Source: Bacteroidota bacterium
GTDB lineage: Bacteria > Bacteroidota > Bacteroidia > B-17B0 > Aurantibacillaceae
Length of the DNA stretch: 64,000 bases
Assembly: GCA_013298715.1 (NCBI GenBank)
Contig: JAAFIQ010000014.1
Span: 1-64,000 of the forward strand
Direction of reading: 5' to 3'
Position numbers and translations under genes: made by a program. Positions 57,568-64,000 of the stretch are shown here, piece after piece. Position 1 is the stretch's first letter. Every line of letters begins with the position of its first letter. The notes beneath the pieces are model-generated. The model did no database searches. It saw only the letters and a program-made list of their open reading frames with translations, and was not told the DNA's origin.

Positions 57568-57632
57568 GGCTGAACTGAGGCCCTCGAAGGTGGCTGAGGC
57601 TCTCGAAGGTGGCTGAGGCTCTCGAAGCCACC
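57568..57632. repeat. Short GC-rich tandem repeat (19-bp unit GGCTGAGGCTCTCGAAGGT) ending in a hairpin
   Basis: GGCTGAACTGAGGCCCTCGAAGGT / GGCTGAGGCTCTCGAAGGT / GGCTGAGGCTCTCGAAGCCACC; GGTGGCT...AGCCACC stem at 57608-57632. Confidence 0.8.
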
Positions 57633-58213
57633 TAAAACCCAAGCATAAATCCTACTTGTATAATAGGATTCCTATAAATACTTAATTGATTTGGAATAAA
57701 ATTATAGAGAATTGTTACTGAACTGCCGAAATTATCCCCAAATCGTTGCATATAACCCCCGCCACCCATCAAATATGGTACCCATGTTCGCTCATTTATA
57801 TTTGTAGAACTAAAAATGTTTTGTTGATTTAACAACTCTCCCTGAGCTTGTAGAAAGAAAGATTGACCAAACATATAACGTGCAAAACTAAAAGGGCCAT
57901 AAATACTTTGTCTATATACACTACTTCCTATGCGCTGACTAATATATGTGAAGTTTCCTCCAAAGCCTACTGCAAGTTTGTCTGTTACCCTATACCCTAA
58001 ATGAGGATTACCAGTAGCGTAAAACGTATTATTAAAAAAACCAGGCATTACCATTCCACCAAAAAAGAATTTTTTTCTCCACTCTGTATTTCTGGGCTTT
58101 TCTTTAATTTTTTCTTTTACTTTCGATGTATCTCCAGTATAAACTTCATCTACCTGAGCATTAACAAAGATACTTAATAATAGAAAAAGTAATAGAACGT
58201 GTAATTTATACAT
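57632..58213 (-). CDS. Hypothetical outer-membrane beta-barrel-like protein
   Basis: Signal peptide; alternating amphipathic strands ending in aromatic residues (IIQVGFMLGF*). Confidence 0.6.
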   Translation of the reverse strand: MYKLHVLLLFLLLSIFVNAQVDEVYTGDTSKVKEKIKEKPRNTEWRKKFFFGGMVMPGFFNNTFYATGNPHLGYRVTDKLAVGFGGNFTYISQRIGSSVYRQSIYGPFSFARYMFGQSFFLQAQGELLNQQNIFSSTNINERTWVPYLMGGGGYMQRFGDNFGSSVTILYNFIPNQLSIYRNPIIQVGFMLGF

Positions 58214-58244
58214 TGCTTATATTTGTAAAACAAATTTACAAAAT

Positions 58245-58943
58245 ATGTTGGTTATTATTACAGGCGCATCTAAAGGAATTGGCTATGAACTCACTAAATT
58301 ATTTATGCAACAGCCTAATTATGCTGTTATGGGAATTGCACGTAATTGTGATTCGTTAATTAAACTTAATAAAAACAAGGCATATTCTAATTTACTTCCA
58401 ATACAGGCAGATATTACAAAAGAACAAGATATTCTAAAAATATACAAGCAAGTTAAATTGCTAAACTTACCAGTGGTATCGCTTGTAAATAATGCAGGCC
58501 AAATTGTAAATAAATCTTTCGAAAAGATTTCTAAAAAAGAGTTGCACAACGTTTATTCTACTAATGTGTTTGCTCCGTTTATTTTGGTTCAAAAACTTTT
58601 GCCTTTTTTAGGAAAAAAAGTTCGTACACATGTTGTGAATATAAGCAGCATGGGCGGTTTTCAAGGTAGCTCAAAATTTTCAGGATTAAGCGCTTATAGC
58701 AGTAGTAAAGCTGCCTTGAGTGGGCTAACGGAATGCTTAGCAGAAGAGTTTAAAAGTAAAAATATTGCAGTTAATTGTTTAGCAATTGGTGCGGTGCAAA
58801 CCCAAATGCTCAGCAAGGCATTTCCGGGCTATCAAGCACCCTTAACGCCAACTCAAATGGCGAGTTATATTTTTGAATTTACAATAAATGGACATAATTA
58901 TTTTAACGGTAAAATTTTACCAGTATCTTTATCGACCCCATAA
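58245..58943 (+). CDS. SDR family oxidoreductase
   Basis: VIITGASKGIGYEL, VSLVNNAGQ, YSSSKAALSGL motifs. Confidence 0.9.
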   Translation: MLVIITGASKGIGYELTKLFMQQPNYAVMGIARNCDSLIKLNKNKAYSNLLPIQADITKEQDILKIYKQVKLLNLPVVSLVNNAGQIVNKSFEKISKKELHNVYSTNVFAPFILVQKLLPFLGKKVRTHVVNISSMGGFQGSSKFSGLSAYSSSKAALSGLTECLAEEFKSKNIAVNCLAIGAVQTQMLSKAFPGYQAPLTPTQMASYIFEFTINGHNYFNGKILPVSLSTP

Positions 58944-58952
58944 TTTAAAAAA

Positions 58953-59444
58953 ATGAAAAATTATTTATTTCTTTTCGTAAGTATTCTTTCTCTTAATTCA
59001 ATTGCGCAAAAAAAATTTAAAGTTGAGTTAGAATTCAAATACAAACAACCCTATTGTGGAGCAGCAAAACCAAATGCGCAACAAATAGCAGAAGCTGAAA
59101 TAGAGCGCCCGCTAGACAAACAAACATTTTATGTTTATCTAAATAATATTTGTGTTGATACTTTGCTTACCAACGATAGTGGCAGAGTAGTCATAAAATA
59201 TTTACCGGGTGTTTATAATTTATTTGAGCCTTGGAAAATTTTGAAAAAAACACCTGATGGCTCACCTGTTACCGATTTTCATAAACCGTGTTTGGCAAAA
59301 GAGTGGGCCAAACCGAATTACGAACTCACCATTAAAGAAGACGATTTTAATTTAAAGTATTTTGAAATTAGTGCAAGTCGTTGTTCAAACCAATTGGCAT
59401 GTTTAAAGGTGCGCCATTTGCCTTCACTTATAAAACGAAAGTAA
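58953..59444 (+). CDS. Hypothetical secreted protein
   Basis: Signal peptide; start 9 bp after SDR stop; no family recognised. Confidence 0.6.
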   Translation: MKNYLFLFVSILSLNSIAQKKFKVELEFKYKQPYCGAAKPNAQQIAEAEIERPLDKQTFYVYLNNICVDTLLTNDSGRVVIKYLPGVYNLFEPWKILKKTPDGSPVTDFHKPCLAKEWAKPNYELTIKEDDFNLKYFEISASRCSNQLACLKVRHLPSLIKRK

Positions 59445-59445
59445 T

Positions 59446-61821
59446 ATGTTATCAAAAAAATATTTACTTTTCGTTTTTATTTTTTTAAAATGTTACGCTT
59501 TTGCCCAAACAACAATTACCCAAACCATAAAAGGAGTGGTGCTTGATAAGCAAAGCCAAACACCACTGCCAGGAGTTATCGTACAGGTTTTAAATTCATC
59601 TCCATTACTTGGCGCTAGCACTAACGACAAAGGGGAATTTAAAATTATGAATGTTCCTATTGGCAGATGGCAATTAAAATTTCAAGCAATTAGTTACAAA
59701 GAAAAATATATTACAGTTATTTTAAATTCAGGTAAAGAAAGTATAAGTGTAATTGAACTTGAGGAGAGCGTAATACAAGGGCAAGAAGTTGTTGTAGTTG
59801 CGGAGCAAGATAAAACTAAAACAAACAACAAAATGAGCACCGTTAGCTCGCGCGTATTTAGTGCAGAAGAGGCCGCACGCTATGCTGGTAGTAGAAATGA
59901 TCCTGCGCGAATGGCAGCAAATTTTGCTGGTGTAAGTGGTGCTAACGATAGTAGAAATGATATTGTAATTAGAGGAAATTCGCCCATTGGTATATTATGG
60001 CGCTTAAATGGACTAGATATTCCTAATCCAAATCACTTTGGAAATGCAGGTAGTACAGGCGGACCAATAAGTATTTTAAATAACAACACGCTTGATAATA
60101 GCGATTTTATGAGTGGAGCATTTGCTTCCGATTACGGAAATGCAACCTCGGGCGTATTTGATTTACGCATGCGACAAGGCAATAACGAGAAGTTCGAATT
60201 TATGAGTCAGGTTGGTTTTAATGGTTTTGAGCTGGGAGCAGAAGGGCCGTTAAGTAAAAAGAAGAACGCTTCATTTATGGTAAATTATCGCTATTCTACA
60301 TTGTCAATTTTTAATGCTTTAAATATTGATTTTGGCACTGGAGACGCAATACCACAATATCAAGACGTAACTTTTAAAACAGATTTTAGTACCGAAAAAT
60401 TTGGGAAATTTTCTTTTTGGGGAATTGGTGGACTGAGCTATGTTGCTCTCTTGGAAAGCGATAAAAAAGGCGATCAAGCACTTTACGGCTATAGCGCACG
60501 CGATACGTATTTCCGCTCAAACGTAGGCGCTACAGGAGTTTCACACACCCTGCTTTTTAAAAACAATTCTTATTTAAAAACAAATTTTGGTGTAAATGGC
60601 AATTACAATAAAATTATTACTGATAGAATTGATACGGCTTTTAAAACACCAAAAAATTTGAAACCTGAATACAGGCAAACAACTCAAACAATAAAATATT
60701 CTTTCAACACAACCTATAATAAAAAATTTAATGCCCGTAATTTTTTAAATACAGGCGTGTATGCCGATTTCTTTAACACACTTTTTGTTGACAGTGTTGA
60801 TGACTTTTTTGGTGTAAACACATTTGTTACTCTGCGTAATTTTAAGGGCGAGGCTGCGCTGCTAAGAGGCTTTGTACAATGGCAACATAAATTTTCAGAT
60901 AAACTATCTTTAAATACTGGCATAAGTAATCAGTTTTTTCAGCTAAATAATAGCAATGCCGTTGAGCCACGTTTAGGATTAAAATACAGCATTAATCAAA
61001 AACAAAGTATAAGTTTAGGTGGGGGTTTGCACTCGCAGCTGCAGCCAATGTATGTTTATTTTGCTAGCGAAACTAAAAATGGAATAAGAACAGAAACGAA
61101 TAGAGGTCTTGATTTTACAAGAGCAGCGCATGCTGTGCTTGCTTACGATAATAATTTTTCTTCTAACTTTAGAATTAAGAGTGAACTCTATTACCAGTAC
61201 ATTTACAATGCGCCAGTAAAAAATACGCCTAACTATTTTTCAGCATTAAATTTAGGGGCAGATTTTGAAAGCCCGAATGTAAATTATTTGGTGAGCACGG
61301 GCACAGGGTATAATTACGGATTAGAATTAACCTTAGAAAAATTTTACAGCAAAGGATTTTATTTTTTAATTACAAGCAGTTTATTTGAAAGTAAATACAA
61401 AGGCAGCGACGGCGTATTAAGAAACACAGCCTTTAATGGCAACTATGTATTTAACGCATTAGGAGGAAAAGAATTTAAATTAAGTCAGAAATTATGCATT
61501 AGTTTAGATGTTAGAGGAACGTATGCAGGTGGAAAACGTTATGTGCCAATAGATTTAGAGGCCAGCATAGCAGCAAATGAAGAGAGAAGAAATGGTAACG
61601 AGGCATTTAATTTAAAGTATAAAGATTATTTCAGGTTAGATGTAAAGCCAGGATTTAGAATAAACTCCAAGCGCGTTACTCAAGAATTTAGTGTTGATAT
61701 TCAAAACATAACAAAAAACGAAAATGTGTTTCAGCAAAGTTACGACATTAAAAATAAAGTAATAAGAACGGATTACCAATTACGTTTTTTCGTATTGCCA
61801 CAGTATAGAATTTTGTTTTAG
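59446..61821 (+). CDS. TonB-dependent receptor with carboxypeptidase-regulatory-like N-terminus
   Basis: ITQTIKGVVLDKQSQTPLPGVIVQVLNSSPLLGASTNDKGEFKI; plug RNDIVIRGNSPIGILWRLNGLDIPNPNHFG; beta-barrel ending RILF*. Confidence 0.9.
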   Translation: MLSKKYLLFVFIFLKCYAFAQTTITQTIKGVVLDKQSQTPLPGVIVQVLNSSPLLGASTNDKGEFKIMNVPIGRWQLKFQAISYKEKYITVILNSGKESISVIELEESVIQGQEVVVVAEQDKTKTNNKMSTVSSRVFSAEEAARYAGSRNDPARMAANFAGVSGANDSRNDIVIRGNSPIGILWRLNGLDIPNPNHFGNAGSTGGPISILNNNTLDNSDFMSGAFASDYGNATSGVFDLRMRQGNNEKFEFMSQVGFNGFELGAEGPLSKKKNASFMVNYRYSTLSIFNALNIDFGTGDAIPQYQDVTFKTDFSTEKFGKFSFWGIGGLSYVALLESDKKGDQALYGYSARDTYFRSNVGATGVSHTLLFKNNSYLKTNFGVNGNYNKIITDRIDTAFKTPKNLKPEYRQTTQTIKYSFNTTYNKKFNARNFLNTGVYADFFNTLFVDSVDDFFGVNTFVTLRNFKGEAALLRGFVQWQHKFSDKLSLNTGISNQFFQLNNSNAVEPRLGLKYSINQKQSISLGGGLHSQLQPMYVYFASETKNGIRTETNRGLDFTRAAHAVLAYDNNFSSNFRIKSELYYQYIYNAPVKNTPNYFSALNLGADFESPNVNYLVSTGTGYNYGLELTLEKFYSKGFYFLITSSLFESKYKGSDGVLRNTAFNGNYVFNALGGKEFKLSQKLCISLDVRGTYAGGKRYVPIDLEASIAANEERRNGNEAFNLKYKDYFRLDVKPGFRINSKRVTQEFSVDIQNITKNENVFQQSYDIKNKVIRTDYQLRFFVLPQYRILF

Positions 61822-61833
61822 TAATGTATTAAA

Positions 61834-63120
61834 CTATTTCTTCTCAATAATATTTCTACCAATAGCGCATTGCAAGCACTTTCTTTTTGTGCAATAATTA
61901 TCATACAATTCAATTTGTGCTTGACCTTCAATTGCGCTAAATTCTTTTGAGTACTTACTTGCAAATAATTTTGTTTTATTGTTTTTTTCGTAAGCGCATT
62001 TTCCTAACAATTCAAAAGCATGTTCAGCAATTTCTTCTTTTTGAGTTTGTTTTCCATAGTAAAACAAAAAGGGAACTACTGCATTTATAATAATTATTTC
62101 AATAGAACTAGTTCCTAGTTGAAGTTGTTTCGTTGTTTGTTCTGCGGCATCAATACTATAGTGTGTTTTCCAATAAGCGCTTACATCATTAGTAAAAATT
62201 TCTTTTAAATTCTCAAACGATAAAATTTTATATGGTGCTCTTAAATAATTTGGGTGTTTGTTTACAAATGCAGCAAACTGCATCAATCTTAAATCAGGGA
62301 AATTTGCCGGTCTCATTTTACTTCGCTTAAATAATTTATTATTTAGTGGAATTAATTTGTATTTGTTTTTTAAAAATTCAAATTCATTTTGCAATTGCAT
62401 GCAATAAGCATCATCCACATAATTTTCTAAAAAACCACTTACGCCTAATAACAGACTCTCTAATTGTAAACAATTGTCTGCGTGTTTTAAAAGTATTTGT
62501 ATAGGTAAATGTTTGGCTAATAGCTCAAAGGGTAGTGCGTTTACATTAAAACCAAATGTACGCAAGAGCATTGCGTAATAGGATTGTAAATAATCGCCAT
62601 TAAACTCTTTAAAATAATTGTGCAAGCGCGTAGTCTTAGTCTCTAGGCGCTCAATTGCAAGGCGTTGCATCCAGGTAGAAAAAATAAACTCATTAACTTC
62701 AGGCAATAATTTAATGCAAGGTAAATTGTCCTTGCTTTCAATCAATTTGGTGTATTTAGTAATCAACTCCAAAGAAACATAGTCTTTTAACTCTACCACT
62801 TCTACATTGTGATTCAAATTCTGCTCAATGTTTTTATCATGCTCATAAACCAAATGCAAAATTATAGTATTGTAATTGCTATCGTTTTGATGTCTATGCC
62901 TTAACCAATCACTTGTTTTTAAATGTATTTCAATGTTACCAGCAAGAGTAATACCATCTATATTAATTCTTGCATTCAGAAAATCTGGACCAGAATCTTT
63001 ATTTAAATCTCCAAATTTTAAAACTTCAATCGTTTTTCCGCTTACACTTTGTAAAATGGTTGTAGAAATTAATTTATGAAGCCAAATAAACTGTAAAATA
63101 TTTTCTTTAAAATTAAGCAT
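61834..63120 (-). CDS. DUF2851 family protein
   Basis: FLQFIWLHKLIS-like start, GDLNKDSGPDFLNARINIDG..GNIEIHLKTSDWLRHRHQNDSNYNTIILHLVYEHD; C-terminal CxxCxIG-like KCLQCAIGRNII. Confidence 0.9.
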   Translation of the reverse strand: MLNFKENILQFIWLHKLISTTILQSVSGKTIEVLKFGDLNKDSGPDFLNARINIDGITLAGNIEIHLKTSDWLRHRHQNDSNYNTIILHLVYEHDKNIEQNLNHNVEVVELKDYVSLELITKYTKLIESKDNLPCIKLLPEVNEFIFSTWMQRLAIERLETKTTRLHNYFKEFNGDYLQSYYAMLLRTFGFNVNALPFELLAKHLPIQILLKHADNCLQLESLLLGVSGFLENYVDDAYCMQLQNEFEFLKNKYKLIPLNNKLFKRSKMRPANFPDLRLMQFAAFVNKHPNYLRAPYKILSFENLKEIFTNDVSAYWKTHYSIDAAEQTTKQLQLGTSSIEIIIINAVVPFLFYYGKQTQKEEIAEHAFELLGKCAYEKNNKTKLFASKYSKEFSAIEGQAQIELYDNYCTKRKCLQCAIGRNIIEKK

Positions 63121-63880
63121 AGCCTTTTAACTTATAAGTTAAATAACCAACCCATTCATGAATTAAAAATTGCCAACTAAATAAGGCATCAGGATTAGGC
63201 AATAACAAATGATCTAAAGTAAACCGCCTTAAGCCACTTTTACGATTAACGCAATAGGGTGTAAGGTTTTTGTAACCGGCTTTTTTAAAAACTGCTAAAC
63301 TACGTGGCATGTGATACGCTGATGTTACTAATAAAAAATTTCCATCAATTTTTAAACTGTCAAGTATTTTTTTTGTGAAGATTGCGTTTTCATAAGTGTT
63401 TTTACTTTTGCTTTCAATAATTAAACAGCTATCTGGCACATTTATACTCTTTAGGTATTTTTTTACATACAAAGCTTCGCGATGTTCTGGAAACTCAATA
63501 CTACCGCTTCCCCCACTAAAAATTAATTTTTTTATTCGTCCATTAGTTAAGTAAGGCAACATTTGAAATAATCTATCGCCACTATATCCAAAATTTATTT
63601 TTTGTACTCGAATATCAATAGATCCAATACCTCCCAATATAATTGCGCCATCATATTTCGTAGTTTGTAAATCATAATCAGGTGTTGTGAATTCGTAAGC
63701 CCTGTAACATTCATCGGCTAAAAATGAGTTGCTGAAGATGTAAAGTACTATGAGCGTGCCTATTCGTATTTTTTTTGCTCGCCCTTCAATTTTAGTTTTA
63801 AATGAATAGAGTAATAAAACAAAAACCCAAAATAAAGGATTAATAACAAAAGCTAAAATTTTTGAAAGAATAAAAAACAT
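63113..63880 (-). CDS. YdcF/ElyC/SanA (DUF218) family membrane protein
   Basis: YDGAIILGGIG...LIFSGGSGS...NTYENAIFTKKIL...LLVTSAYHMPRSLAVFKKAG. Confidence 0.9.
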   Translation of the reverse strand: MFFILSKILAFVINPLFWVFVLLLYSFKTKIEGRAKKIRIGTLIVLYIFSNSFLADECYRAYEFTTPDYDLQTTKYDGAIILGGIGSIDIRVQKINFGYSGDRLFQMLPYLTNGRIKKLIFSGGSGSIEFPEHREALYVKKYLKSINVPDSCLIIESKSKNTYENAIFTKKILDSLKIDGNFLLVTSAYHMPRSLAVFKKAGYKNLTPYCVNRKSGLRRFTLDHLLLPNPDALFSWQFLIHEWVGYLTYKLKGYA

Positions 63881-64000
63881 AATTTAAAAATACGAAATAA
63901 TTATGTTTGATAAGTTGTCAAAACTTCTACCTAAATCTAAAGTTAAGTTCTACAACTTTCATACAATAACTTTTAGGTTTTGTAAAACATATTGCCATAA

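Overview
This is a chromosomal window from an AT-rich member of the Bacteroidota. The phylum call rests on T9SS C-terminal sorting domains, a T9SS plug protein (DUF5103), DUF2851, futalosine-pathway MqnC, SpoIIE-linker proteins and a TTTG-N19-TAnnTTTG promoter. Most of it is ordinary housekeeping and cell-envelope gene content: rdgB, mqnC, DAHP synthase/chorismate mutase, polX, ileS, a DksA-like gene, tandem Ddl, tatD, ruvC, alpha-2-macroglobulin, pbpC, a LytTR two-component pair, a TonB-dependent receptor, and others. I saw no rRNA, tRNA, CRISPR array, prophage or transposase gene. The most interesting signal is a non-coding element family present three times (19300-19541, 22452-22713, 31742-32003). 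Each copy has 15-bp terminal inverted repeats (AGGRTTCACTCAAAA), a perfect 15-bp internal inverted repeat, a perfect 4-bp target-site duplication (AACT, AATT, ACTT), a coordinated substitution in both ends of one copy, and an optional 20-bp GC-rich module. This looks like a MITE-like or structured mobile element with no transposase in the window. Secondary signals are two unannotated small ORFs (a 48-aa Cys-rich protein abutting one element copy, and a 34-aa membrane peptide upstream of tatA), a third small ORF with an unusually strong Shine-Dalgarno, a SpoIIE-type sensor lacking its phosphatase domain, a DksA-like protein with a histone-H1-like tail, a fused double Ddl, and an orphan two-stem structured region at 31620-31673.
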